A stretch of DNA of 64,000 bases from Plazaster borealis (lineage: Eukaryota; Echinodermata; Asteroidea; Forcipulatida; Labidiasteridae): NCBI GenBank assembly GCA_021014325.1, contig CM037472.1:25405063-25469062 (forward strand). Direction: 5' to 3'. A program made the position numbers and the translations under genes. Numbering within the stretch: position 1 is the stretch's first letter; every line of letters begins with the position of its first letter. The notes under the pieces are model-generated. The model was not told where the DNA came from. It saw only the letters and a program-made list of their open reading frames with translations, and ran no database searches. Below are positions 22,508 to 35,500 of the stretch, in pieces.

Positions 22508-22888
22508 TAAAGGGACACGTTGTCTTCAGATTGGGTGCTTTGGGCTAGAAAAAGCGTTATGAAATTAATATGGTTGGAAAGATGTTTTTAAAAGTAGAAT
22601 TTAATGATTCACACGAGTGCCCCTCGAAATTGTGTGGTTTTACTTTTACTTCATGAACTAAAATGGTCTGCCATTTTGTGGAGTCAAAAATTTGGTTTTA
22701 CAAAATTGGGGACTGTGTTTAGTTCACAAAGTAAAAGGAAAACCAGACAGTTTCGAGGGATAGCTGTGCGAATCAATATATTCTACTTCTTCAATATATT
22801 CTAGATCTTTCCAACCATTATTCATTTTATGACAAATGTTTTTATAGCCCAGGTAGCGCCCAATCCAAAGGCAACGTGTCCCTTTCAG
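22508..22888. mobile_element. Foldback MITE with AAAGGGACACGTTG ends
   Basis: Left TTAAAGGGACACGTTGTCTTC and right AAGGCAACGTGTCCCTTT are inverted. A second inner pair is ATGGTTGGAAAG and CTTTCCAACCAT. It lies downstream of C6orf120. Confidence 0.8.
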
Positions 22889-24018
22889 CTAAGGGAAGAT
22901 ATGACCACTCCAAGGATCTGTAGAGTTGTAGTCCCAAATGGAAGCAGTAATCCTGCCCACCATTTAGAGACTGAAATCATACGACTGAATGACCGTAGAG
23001 TTCTCAAAACTTAGCAATTAGCCTACATGTAGTGGTTTTTTTCCCCACCAAGTCCATGCACACTAGGTGTGTATTATGAAAATAGCATATATTTCTACAT
23101 GTAGTTTATTGGTCGAAATCCTTTACATAAAACCTAGATTTGAATAATGTGAATCCCAGAATTTAGCCCTAAAGATTTTCAGGCTATTGCATCACTTTCA
23201 TCCGGTCAGCTAAGTATAACAGAAAAATCTTGGAGCGCTAAGCATACATTAGTATTGTTGTTAGATTTGTCTCCTACCAAAGTAATTGACAATTAAATTC
23301 CTGTAAGTTCACATAATTGATTAGTTTTATAAATGGGCCGGGGCATGTGATGGTATAACGTATGTATTCAATGAAACAACTTTATTTGATGTAAACTTGG
23401 TTAAGAAATAAGAGTCTGAAAGTATATTCTTGGTTTCTAACAATGAAAAGGGTTCTCCCAAGGTTTTTTCAAAACTGGGGGGGCATTCTGGACCCAAATT
23501 ATGGAAGTTTGGCCGAAGCACGCTGAATTGAAACAAGGTCTTCGGAATGTTTTCTACTTGGTGTTTATCTTGGTTTTAAAAGCCCTACTTTTTTGGGGGG
23601 CGTATCTGCCAAAGTTTGTGTGTATTGGCACGCATATCGCGCGTATCGGCCCGATACTAGCTTGTGCATCATGGGGAGAACCCTGATAATTGAAATTGTA
23701 CTCAGAAGAGGAATGGATTTCTGAGATTGGTCGGTGAAAACTTTTTCTTCTTTTTGTTCTGACTAAAACGTTATCTGTATACTGTAAATAGAATCAACGG
23801 TGCCTTAATCAGTGACCAAGGATTTTCTATTCATGAGCGTTTGATACTCGGTAAGATATAGAAGTATTACTTAAAAGCCAATACTGGATAGTTTGACCTC
23901 GTTTCATGTATGTTTTCCAGCTGATTGTAAATTACTTTAATCTTACATTGTTTTTTACCAATAACCAATCCCTTTAAATTGTTAATTCCCTCCAATCTCC
24001 AAATATGTTGCATTTCCT

Positions 24019-24430
24019 TAAAGGTAGGGTCTCGACTTTGGTAATGACCCCGAAAAGAAATTGTGTAATTTTTATCCGAACGCCCACTTGGTATTATGAT
24101 GGTAATGGTAGTAAGCATAATGCAAAACTATTTTGTCTGAAGTGCCCCCCAATTATTACAAATCAATAATAGTATGTTGACAAATTTGAATCGGCAAAGA
24201 TTGCCTGCTTGGGCACGGGCGACATAGGAAATTTCCTTGTTGTACGTTTTAATGCTGCCCTCAATAAAACATGAAATGAAGTTGGTCTGTTGGTAGTACC
24301 ACGTCGTTCTTGAAAATTTGACATTTTTTTGCTGTTTTCAACCGAAACTTTCAGAGGTGACTTTTATTGTACTTATCTTGATAATTGTGCCTATAAATCA
24401 GAATTACATTGACATTAACCAAACAGCTTT
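24019..24430. repeat. Degraded foldback family C remnant
   Basis: AAAGGTAGGGTCTCGACTTTGG at the left and AACCGAAACTTTCAGAGGTG...CCTATAAATCAGAATTACATTG at the right match family C. The middle is not recognisable. Confidence 0.5.
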
Positions 24431-25525
24431 GTGTCTGATCAATGGAACACACTTTTTGCTGTGAAGTGTTATTCCCCTTGTATACACGTTTGTAATGCTT
24501 CTTTGGGCAGTGAAGCATAAAGTAGATTGGTTTGATACACATACATATAGTACATCTACAACCAGTGAGCCGACATTACAATCATGCATTAAAAAACCCC
24601 AAAGTATGTTTCTTTGTTGATGGCATTATAGGGTATTAAATTAATCATGCGGTTCCTGTGTAGGAACAATTAACCTTGGTATGCTTTTTGTTTATCAAGA
24701 GAAACAACAGAAAACAAAGATCTATGTGCAAGTTACTTACAACTTGTAACTAAACATATAGATAGAGTAATCACAGTAAACCCTGAACTGGCCCATTTCA
24801 CTCGGCAGGTAACATGTAACGCAACAGTCCAGATCTAACATGTACATCATTCTACACACAGACAGTCAGTGTGTGTATAGACCACTCCATTTCAGTTTAA
24901 TTCCATATGCACTGTACCAGTGTTTTTAGAGGGAAGCGTTTTACGCTTGTGTGTGCGTTAGGCGCTGGCTTTAACTTCCACCATGCTGGTGTTTTGTATA
25001 GATGCGTCAATATCATTGGTCGGAGATGCCTGTGATGCCTACGAAAATGTACACCAGGCGTAAATTTATGTCTCGTAAATGGCAAAAAAACAACCCAAAC
25101 GAAACCAAGGAATATGTGCACAGAACACCCCCAATGGATTTGTATATAGTGTTAAAGACTAATGTTACAGTGTTTATCTGTATTCCTATTGATGAATTCA
25201 CCTTCGTTTAAAAGGAAAGTATGACCCGCTACAAGCCAGGGTATTTCCTGGTGGGCAAAGTTCGTTGTGGACTAAAACAATAAAATGTCATCCAAACACG
25301 TTTCACTATTATCTCTTCACAGCTCAGAGGATGAGTATTTCAAAAGCGGCTGAAATTTGTACAGACAATAACCTTTGATCTAGTTCAATGGGCTCATTTG
25401 GAAACATAGGATGTCATTGATTCATATCGCCTGTAAAGTTTGTGTGTCAGAGATCCAGTTGTATGAAATAGGGAATTGGAACAGAGGGAAAAATAGAATA
25501 AGTTTAACATTAGTGACGTGTTGTC

Positions 25526-25713
25526 CAGGCGCGGTGGGGGGGGCGTGGGGGGCGCACGCCCCCCCCATTTTCATATAAAAAAAAAAAAAATGAGGGAGAA
25601 AAGAAAAAAAGAGGGAGAGAGAGAGAAGGGGGGGGGAGAAATGGTGAGGGAAGATTTTGCTGCTTGGTATATTTTCACGCCCCCCCGTTTGGAAAATCCT
25701 GGATCCGCCCCTG
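25526..25713. repeat. G-rich repeat with CCAGGCGCGG / GGATCCGCCCCTG ends
   Basis: The left end TCCAGGCGCGGTGG and the right end CCTGGATCCGCCCCTG resemble ends near 18614-18632 and 19365-19380. The inside is poly-A, GAGA and G runs. Confidence 0.5.
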
Positions 25714-26494
25714 TTGTCTGGGTGGTAAAGGAGGACTTAGATGTATGGAGTTAGAATTTCATTCAGTTCTATCATTGTTAAAGGACATGGGAACTGGAGT
25801 AATGCTGCAGTAGGATTATAGTAAGACCTTGCACGGGCAACAACCGAAGTAACAGCCAAGATTGGATTCAAAACAATTTCTTTTGCATATTTTGCTTTTA
25901 TTGATCGTCATAGATTCAGAACTTACAGTGTACATGTACATGGCAAATAACTTACTACATGTACATTTGTATGTAGACGTCATCTTGTGCGGACATCAGA
26001 TGCACGATCAAATTTCGAGTGCCTTGCAAACATACTGTTCATCTTTTACTATTTTCTCATGTCAAGTGTTTTATGCACTTAACTCTCTGGAGTACATGTA
26101 TACAAACAAGTATTGTGGAGGATTCTTTGACTGGTGCAGCCTGTGCGTAGAGAGTCAGTGTCATTGTGGTTTAGGAAGGGTGTTAAGGTACAGCATCTAA
26201 AAGAATTTGACAGCTTTATGTGAAATTGCTAATGCAGTGTTTTCACAGAGTATGATATTGGACGCTAACATAGTGCCTCTTTATCTGACAAAACAGTTTG
26301 AATGATGCTACACCAATGCTGTACCTTTTGGCTAACTGACTTTTGTTGTTGCTGTAGATCAAAGGTCCACATAAATTGTCTTCACTTTCAGTACTTTAGC
26401 ACTATCCAACCAGATGTTTTTTCAGGAAACTCACTGGAATACATAGCACGTTCCAACACCTGATGATGTAAGCTTTGTAACTACCACACCTGTG

Positions 26495-27030
26495 GACTGT
26501 GTTTGAATTTAAGCCATTTGCAAGTTTGGTTTAAATATTGTCTGGTACAATGACTTGCTTAGTCACAAGTTACCACTTCAATTTGACTTCCTCAAGACTA
26601 TAGAGACAGTTGCTATGTCACATGATTTGGGGCAAGCTTTTGTGTAGTTACATGTGAGAGACGGAGAACACAATGAATGTGTATGGCACAATGGTACCAG
26701 GGTTTGCTCATCTGAAGGTTGCTATACAAAAGTTTGCCCCGAACCATATGATAAAACAACTGTCTCTATAGGCAGAGAATTTGTGGGCTTTGTTGTAATG
26801 TGCTTTAAATTGTTTGGTTACTTCTTATCTGTGTATGGTTTGTAATTTTTGTTATTGTTTTTGGCCTTAGCTTTTTAAAATTGCATCTTTGTAAAGCACA
26901 TTGAGCATATTTTTAGGCGGACTTAGGCGCTATATAAGATTACGCTATTATCATTATTATGAATTCAAATTTAAGTTGTAACTTGTGATTGAGTTAGTCG
27001 TTGTACCAGACATTATTTAAATCTAACTCA
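26495..27030 (+). repeat. Dispersed repeat interrupted by an L2-tailed insert
   Basis: It matches 43510-43880 over several blocks (CAATGACTTGCTTAGTCACA, GACAGTTGCTATGTCACATG, GGCACAATGGTACCA). A segment at about 26776-26960, ending GGCGCTATATAAGATTACG and ATT units, is absent from the other copy and so is a later insertion. Confidence 0.65.
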
Positions 27031-27923
27031 CTAATGGCTTCTTGGTATGCATGGGTGGTGTGGGCCTTTGCAGCACTCGGTACCTGCAATTTGTTTTCGA
27101 TGAAGTTTATAGGATGTTTAATATGGTAAATACACTCTTGAGGTTCATCAGACAAAATGTATCATTAAATGAATGCAAATGATAGATATAGACAAAGAAC
27201 AGTGCTATTTCATTTACTAAAATATAACTTCCATTTCCAAACATGCATTTAGATTTATGGACTGCATCGGAAGAAAATGTACATTATATATTAATTGATA
27301 CCCACTATTTTAAGCCAATGTTTGTTATATATACACTGCTACAAATATTGAAGCCGAATTGGCAGAGCTAACAATTGGGTGTATAATAAATTAAAATATT
27401 GGTTTTGAGTAAATAAAAGGAGTGTGACTCATAAAACAAAGTTAGACACAGAGCAATGGCTACAATGGGAAACATTTTCTGGACGAGTGAAAACAAAGAA
27501 ATCATGTGTACGATTCTTTTGCTGTTTATAATTTAATGTAAAGTTTGGGTATAACATGTGTCAAATTACTTCCCTAAAATGAAGAAAAATAAATGAAAAA
27601 TGAAAAAAAAGGCAACATTTTGGGGAGTACATACTATCTAGTTATAGACAAATAATGTCTTTAAAAAAACTATATATATATTTCTTTGGAATAGGTGCTA
27701 ATTTGTTTTTAAAATGTTTACTAATTTCATGTTTTGTTATGGTTTGATTGATGTCGAATGAAATGCAAGAGAAACGAAGTTGGATGCAGACTCAATTTCC
27801 TTGAAGACATCAGTAAATTTGAGCAAGTAGGTAGGCCTATTACACGTGATCAGTCTCTGTTGGATGCATCTGGGCAGTATAAACTGCACGTAGTCATGCA
27901 GATAATATGACATTTAAAGACTT

Positions 27924-28248
27924 GAAGGTATTATACAGGATTGCTAGAGCTGGTAAAATAGTCGCAGACAGTGTTCATGTTTTGTGTGATCAACCTTACA
28001 CATGAAATAACAAACCTGTGAAAAATTGGGAAATAGTGAAAAACATGCAATTTGTTTAGAATGTAAACACATTGTCCTTAATTTTTGTTGTAACTGGTTT
28101 TCAGATACAGTTTCATCGGATATGACTTCATTTCAGAGGGAAATATTTCACAGAAAAAATGGTCCCACTATGAACTTTATATCGGCAAGGTTTCAGACTA
28201 AAAAAACCAATGGTGTTTTTCATCCTTACCGATCCTGTATAATACCTT
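27924..28248. mobile_element. Foldback MITE with AAGGTATTATACAGGAT ends
   Basis: Left AAGGTATTATACAGGATTG and right CGATCCTGTATAATACCTT. It touches the next element at 28250 with almost no spacer. Confidence 0.75.
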
Positions 28249-28249
28249 T

Positions 28250-28713
28250 AAAGGTACGGTCATAGATAAAAAACTCCAAAAGTGAATGGTCATAAAAACT
28301 CAGCACTCAGCAGCTGTTGATAGCATAAACTATTTTGAGAAAGGATTCCCCTTCGAAGTAATATAGTTTGGATAAGTTTTCACCCAAAAACATTTGAATC
28401 TGAGAAACGATTCATGATGCATGAATCGTTTCTCAGCTTTCTGAGGGTTGACTGAACATTCAAATTTCCGTGGCATCCATTCGCAAATGCTGCGGGCAGA
28501 GATACGGTTTGTACCTGCTGTCACCTCGCTAAACAGGGATGAATTTGACAATCTTCATGAAAATACGGTGACAGTTATTTGCTGTTTTCTCAACAAGTAC
28601 TGGCACTGTATTCAGCTGAAACTTTCACAGGTGACTTTTACTGAATGTTTCTTGATAATTTTGCCTATATGTCAGCATTATGTTGAGAAAAACCAATCTA
28701 TGACCCTACCTTT
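28250..28713. mobile_element. Foldback MITE family C, copy 1
   Basis: Ends AAAGGTACGGTCATAGAT and ATCTATGACCCTACCTTT. An internal perfect hairpin with 14-bp arms (GAGAAACGATTCAT) lies at about 28401-28433. The related copy at 30085 has the same layout. Confidence 0.75.
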
Positions 28714-28885
28714 AAAGAGGAACATTAGATTCAAAGTTTTGTCACAAACGGCAAATCAAACAAATAACAAAGGAATAGGAAGAAGATATTGTCACGTAAT
28801 AATAATTTACAATTTTTTAAGGTTAAACTTCTAGATATTGAAAAGATTATACAACAGATTAAAATATATTCATTTTCGTTGGAGA

Positions 28886-28891
28886 TTTATT
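28886..28891 (-). terminator. Possible polyadenylation signal of the matrix gene
   Basis: AATAAA on the minus strand about 530 bp after the stop. This would give a short 3' UTR free of the foldback elements that begin at 28713. Unconfirmed. Confidence 0.35.
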
Positions 28892-29418
28892 TGGAATTTT
28901 GAAGCTGTTGCAAGTTAAAAGTCAACTTGAGCAAAGGTATTATATTCACCTCGTAATAAATCCAATATTTGTTTAGGGGGGATCTCAATGTCGTCTGGAG
29001 AGACCACTCCATGTGACTGCAAGAGTTTCCACAAAACACATAAATACAGTCAAGTCTGTGAAATGAATGCTTCCTCGTAAACCATAAAAAATATACATTT
29101 TGAAAATGACCAAATACGCCACAACCTGTAAAAGAAACAAAACCCACCAACAATCGACAATTACCATTACAGAAGTGAATGAAGATGTTTTTTTAACGCT
29201 CCATAGCTTAAATGCAGCATTTTAGTTCTTAGTCTGGGTACATTGACTCACCATGCAGCCTGGTGGATGTGGGGGGGGAGGGGTGATCACCACCCCGCCC
29301 CTTCCAATGTGTGTAAGCTGCTTCTTGATAATGGATTTTGTACAATGAAAGGCACATCCGATAAAAACACATACAAAAACATACACAGATAAGATAAGAT
29401 TCCAGGAAGGGTTGCTCA

Positions 29419-29570
29419 TCAGCCCCTGTTGTATTTTGCTCGTACGCAGCGTTTTTGGCCGTTGTCAAATGAGAAGCCAGCATAGCACTGGCATGTGTAG
29501 GTCTCCTCCACGTTCAGACACTTCCCTTGACCGCAGATGTTTTGTGGTAAACTATCACAGGCCCCTCCAC
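29419..29570 (-). CDS. Matrix gene last coding exon: EGF module 23 and stop
   Basis: 152 nt, phase 1 in. It encodes [18 protein letters not shown]...[20 protein letters not shown], then VRAKYNRG and TGA, with a second TGA in frame directly after. No good donor lies between the last Cys and the stop, so this is taken as the C-terminus. Confidence 0.82.
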
Positions 29571-32500
29571 CTGATGTTGTTGAGAAAACAAAGAAATATC
29601 AATTAAAAATTAGCATTTTTTTGTGTGAATTATCTTCATTGTTTTTTTGTTTGTTTCAGTTACTTTTATGAACCTATGGCTTATAATAATAATAATAACT
29701 AGTTCTTATATAGCGCATTTTACAATAACGTATCAATGCGCTTTACATTAGTGCCCTGAGCATTGGGCCAATAACATTCCTTTAATCTTTCTCCTCCCTG
29801 TGGAGTATACAGCCCCGAGCTGCCGTGGCGCTCCAAAGGCTTTTCAAACACAATGTCAACCTCTACCCTCGCAGGTACCCATTTATACCCCTGGGTGAAG
29901 AGAAGCAATTATAGTGAAGTATCTTGCCCGGGATTCAAACCCACACCCCGATGACTTAACCATCGGAACTTGAATTCGATGCTCTAAACCACTCGGCCAC
30001 ATGACAACCTATCAATCTAATCACCTGGAAACATGAATAAAGTTCATCAAAGAGTTTCAGATTAGAAGGCAACGTGACTTTATTAAAGGTAGGGTCATAG
30101 ATTGGTAAATACAAGCAATGACCATAAAAACTCACTTGGTAAGAAGCACTGGAGCTGTTGATATTATAAACTATTTTGAAAAAAAATACCCTTCTTCGAC
30201 GTACTATGGTTTGGATAATTTTTCACCCAAAAACATTTGAATCTGAGATACAATTCATGCATGAATCTTTCTCAGATTTCTGAGGTTTGGTGTTCATTTG
30301 CAAATGCCGAGGCCAGAGATGCAGTTGGTACCCGCTGTCAACTCGCTTAACGTGGATGGATTTGACATCCTTGTGAAAATACCATGGCAGTTATTTGCTA
30401 TTTTCTCAGCAAGTAGACACTGTATTCAGCTGAAACTTTCACAGGTGACTCTTGCCTGTATCTTTCTCTATAATTGTACCTATAAATCAGCATTATGATG
30501 ACAAAAACCAATCCATGACCCTACCTTTAACAGAGAATGTACTAGTTTTTTCACATGCCATCCTTGAGAATCAATTATGAATGAGAGTTGATTTCATAGC
30601 TCAATCTCTGGCTGTGCTCTGTGGTCGTATGGGTCAATGTGGCTGGCTGCCAAAGGCGCCTTTACATGCCTGCGGCTCAAACACGTATCCGTGTCCTTCG
30701 TATTTCAGCTTCTCAGCTGCGAGTAAGGATGATTTAATAGCCTCCCAAGTTATTATTACCATTATTCTTTAACATTACCTTGCCCAGATGTGCCCCTGCT
30801 TGGCTGTCTTCCACCTCCAGATGGAGGTCTAGGATTAACACCTTGTGGCCTGGTGTTGGGGTTGGGGTTATAGTTGGGTTGTTGCCTTCCAGGGTATGTT
30901 GGTTGCCCTCCTCGGTAGGTTTGCCCACCACTAGGGTATGGTTGCTGCCCTCCATAGTACGGAGGCTGACCACTTGGATTTTGTGACTGACCACCTGTGT
31001 AGGGACGTTGGCCACCTGTGTAGGGGGGTTGACCGCCAGGGTTTGGTGTTTGTCCACCATAGTAGGGACCTTGACCGAGAGGATTTGGTGACTGGCCACC
31101 ATAATAAGGTGGTTGACCGCCAGGGTAGGGAGGTTGACCGCCAGGATTCGGTGTCTGTCCCCCATAGTAGGGTCGTTGACCACCAGGGTTTGGTGACTGA
31201 CCACCATAGTAGGGTCGTTGACCGCCAGGGTTCGGTTGTTGACCGCCAGTGTAGGGAGGTTGACCACCAGGGTTCGGTTGTTGACCGCCAGTGTAGGGAG
31301 GTTGTCTGCCAGTGTAGGGCGGTGAACCGCCTTGGTCTTGACCAACGTTTGGAATATACCTGAAAAAAAGGAGATGTTTTTATCATCAAGAACATCTGTA
31401 CGACGAAAGATACTTCTAGCTAGATTTCACTTTTCATAATCACATTGTTTCTTGTTGATCTGTACTTGATCACTTGGAACTCTATTTCTACAAATCATCA
31501 CAATGGATATTATTTGGCCCATGATACTGCATCACTTTTTTCATTATCCAGTGAGTAATGATTAACTCTTTCCTATGTTATATCATCAGTTTGAATGAAA
31601 TCATTATTTTGGCTCATCTTCGCCAATGAGATGAAGCAAAATAATGATACAACATTATTATCCCTGTTCATCAGGAATACTCAGACCATTCCTCTAACTT
31701 TCTCAACTCCCTGGGGAGCATACAACCCCAAACTGCTTAAATTAGTGGCAAGGGGTTAATCCAACACAATACTGTCTCAGCCCTCTCAGGTTCCCATTTA
31801 AACACCTGGGTTAAGAGAAGCAATTATGGTTAGGTGCTTGCTCAAGGACACAAGTTTCATGACCGGGAATCGCACCCCCACTCCGATGATTCAGCCATCA
31901 AGACTTAAGTCCGATACAGTTGACCACTGAACCATGACACACCCTAAAAAAAAAAACCCAAAAAACTACAACAACACAACCAAGAAAAACAGTGGTCATT
32001 AACTTACTCTTCCGCTACGCTGGTCCCTTCAGAGCCGTATGCGTATATTCCATCCTCACCAGTGGGATGATAGTAGCCGTCTGGGTACTCACGAATAGCA
32101 GCTGGTCCTGAACCAGTTTGCCCTGATGGTGCCTCAGCAGACTCACAAAGAACTCTCTGTTCATCTAGATTTGGAAGACATTGAAGACTATAATGATTAA
32201 AAGAATGTAACACTACTTAAAACTGTGGATTATCATAAGTGTCAGGGGCAGGAGTCATCGCTGATTTCAGGAGGTATGTTGAAATGATAGCATTTCCACT
32301 GTTTAGTAACCCCTAGAGTTATAGATTGCAGCAGCTTTTGCGAACAGCATCCTCAGCACAAGAGAAGTAAATCAGAGAGCAAGATTTCTTTATTTATCTT
32401 AAAAAATAAAGGCTACTTTTTCACCATGGAGACATAAAATTTCTCAACCTTATGATAGTGATAGTTAAACCGTACAAGGATTGTAAAATTAATACTGTAG

Positions 32501-35500
32501 AATGAGAAATAGTAAAGAAACATTTTGTAGGATGACCATGTTGAATAGTTTATGTAAACAGAGGCACATAATAATAACAATAATAATAATAATAATAGTG
32601 GCTTCTTATATAGCGCTCATATCTGTCACTTATTGACGCTCAAGGCACTTCAACATTCGCTTCAACATATTTTCCTGCAAGGTATTGTGGAGCTATGTTT
32701 TTGAAAGTATAAGACCAATTCCTTTACATAGCACCATGTAATGGTTTACAAGGTGCTGTGGCACAATATGCTGTCGATCAAACCAGGAACACCGGGGCGA
32801 ACCCCTTCTCTTTGCGTTAAGTGCACTGGGTTCTTTTACGTGCATTACACAACACATGGGACCTACGGCTTAACGTCCCATCCGAAGGTCGAAGCAATAA
32901 CGGTTAAGTGTCTTGCTTAAAGGAAACAAGTGTCACGACCGGGACTTGAACCCAAACTCTGCTGAACAGAAACACCAGAGCTTAAGTCCGGTGCCCTTAT
33001 CCGCTCGACCACGACACGCCAAATAATAAAGAATCTTAAAATAACTGATGAACGGTCAGCCAAGAAGCTTCCCATTAACCAGCAAGCTTATTAATGGTCT
33101 AGTGGTTAAAACATCTGGTGGTTCGAACCCAACCCCTGGACTCAAATATGGTGGGTATAGAGAGATTCTAAACATTGTCAGATCAGGGCCCAATTTCATA
33201 AAGCATGTAAGCACAAACTTAGGTTACCAGCCAAAATACCATACAGTTACCATTGATGTGACTGGTACCCCACTCATTTCTTGCTTAGCAAAAAAAAAAT
33301 TCTCAGCAGAATTTTCAGCTAAACAGTTTTATAAAATTGGGCCCTGGGCAAACCAAATTGTTGTAGAGCCAAAAAAGAAAGTAAGCCTGACATTGGGATT
33401 GACCCAGTGCAGCAGTGGTCACCTATTGAGCTTTGAGACAGAGTCAACCAACTTTTAGAATGGTGAGAAATTTGAAAGTTTCAATTTCATCATTATCGTT
33501 TGCGCTAAAGACAAAGAACATAGAAATGTTAAAGAATGACTCACATCCACCATTGGGAGGGCAAGGGTCACAACTTGTCCCCCAGCCAACTCCTTCAGAG
33601 CAGCAACATTCTCTGTAAGTGATAGCTGTATTGACGATCATTCCACACACAGCCTCGTAACCGGGATTATCCGTTTTGTGCCAGCAAAGACTCTTTCTGT
33701 TGTCACTTTCTGTGCCGACCACACCGATAACAGCTTGGGAAAATTAAACAGACAAGATCAATTTATAAGTTGTTCATTTTTAATAATAACAATAATAATA
33801 ATAATAATAATCACTAGTTTTTTCTATCGCTTTTTCTATGGGTGTCTCAAGAGCTTAATAAAAAAAATTAAGACAGGTTTTAGTTATGAGACTGATTTAT
33901 GTAGCACCTTATAAGGGTTTAGAAGGTGCTGTGGCGCATTCAGCAGCCACTGCCAGAAACACCAGAGTAAACCTCTTCTTGTAGCGATAAGTGTAACTGG
34001 GTTCTTTATGCATTATACAACACCATTTGTGACTGGTATCCTGCTTATGTTTGCTTAGCAGAAAATTGTTAAGCAATATACGGTCTGCTTAAGCAGCTCT
34101 ACCAAATTGAGCCATGATGTGGTCATCTTGATTTGACTCCAATCCAACTCCAAACCGAGGCTAGAAGTAAAAATAGTCTGGTTCCATGTATATGCAATGA
34201 ATACCAGCATTCATTACTGTTATTGGATACAGGGAACATGACCAAGATTGTGGCAGCATGGTCTTTAGGCAGTACAAATAAATTCTGAAAGATAAACTAC
34301 TGCTACTTACAGATACATCTACGGCCAGTGCTGTCCAAGGTCAGGGGTTCTCTGCACTCACAACGGAAGGATCCCTTCTCATTAATGCACGTACCATACA
34401 GACACACTTCCTCTTGGGCCGCACACTCATTCATATCTATGACGGATAAAAACAAAAAGATAATAATCGAATAAATAGAACTTATATGGGGCCTTACATC
34501 CATAGCATAAATAATTTATTGATTTATATTGTGCCCATTCCATGAAATGTACACAGGCGCATAACAAAATAATCAATAATAATGAAACAAGCAACAACAA
34601 AAATTGACAATGATTAAAAAGCTAAAAACAGGAAAATCACAAAATTAACATAAAATAATTGGTACAAGCTAGGAAATACCACAATCCATAGAAATAAAAA
34701 ATAAAGGATTACACAAGACCATTACAGAACTCTCCATACAAAATAAACCCCAAAGCACTTAACAAAGAAGGAAATACTGATGGATTAAACAAATTTAAAA
34801 AGGACTAAAAGCACAAGCACTATACAACAAGAAGCACTATGTAACAAAAAAACTGGAATAAAGTTATAGATACAAAAGCAAATACAGAATCTACAACTAC
34901 AGCAAAATGTTTGTAAAAGGAACTAAGCCGTAGCCAAGGTCATTTGAAAAAAGCATTTAAGTTTTGTGTATACATGTAATAGCAAATGCAGAATATACGA
35001 CAACAGCTAAACCTTTTATGAACAAAGGCACTAAGCCAAAGACCAGGCCAAACCAACAACACAGATTAGCAAATTCAACTAAAATATTGGGTTTTTTAAA
35101 GATGGCCATAAGTTCAGTATAGTGGAGGATGAAAAGCAAATGTATTTTGTTTATAAATTCACTACAGGCTTTGGCAATAACTCATCCTGGTTTTGTGAAT
35201 GAAGAAATGAATGAAGTAGTTAATAAGTAAGTAACAGCCTTAAAATGAGGCAAATTTGAAGGACCACCTCAAAAAATTATCAAAATTAGTGAAATTGATC
35301 CACACAGTTCTTTACTTTCATGAAAATGAGTAAAATGAGCCTAAATGGCTCATTTATAGGCCCTTTTTTGAAACCACGTCTTTGGCTCCGGCTTTGGCTC
35401 CGGCTTTGGCTCAATCAGTAATTTTGAAAATGACACTTTTGGTGCAGGGCTTCAAACTGACGGACGATCCTGATGCCGGAGAGCCCAAGGCTAATCCGTA

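Larger units (their letters stand above)
22889..27923. other. Intergenic region after C6orf120, no gene seen
   Basis: Contains repeats listed separately. A frame of 112 codons at 25862-26200 (plus) has a hydrophobic start but no family resemblance; it is left uncalled. The C6orf120 3' UTR end is unknown; an AATAAA lies near 24265. Confidence 0.5.

Noticed and set aside
25862..26200. 112-codon plus frame with hydrophobic start
   Set aside because: No family resemblance, no splice context and no support beyond length. Left uncalled.
30734..31395. Two other open frames and an antisense frame over the heptapeptide exon
   Set aside because: The 21-bp repeat period keeps several frames open. Only the frame with Gly-Gln-Pro-Tyr joins both neighbours in phase.
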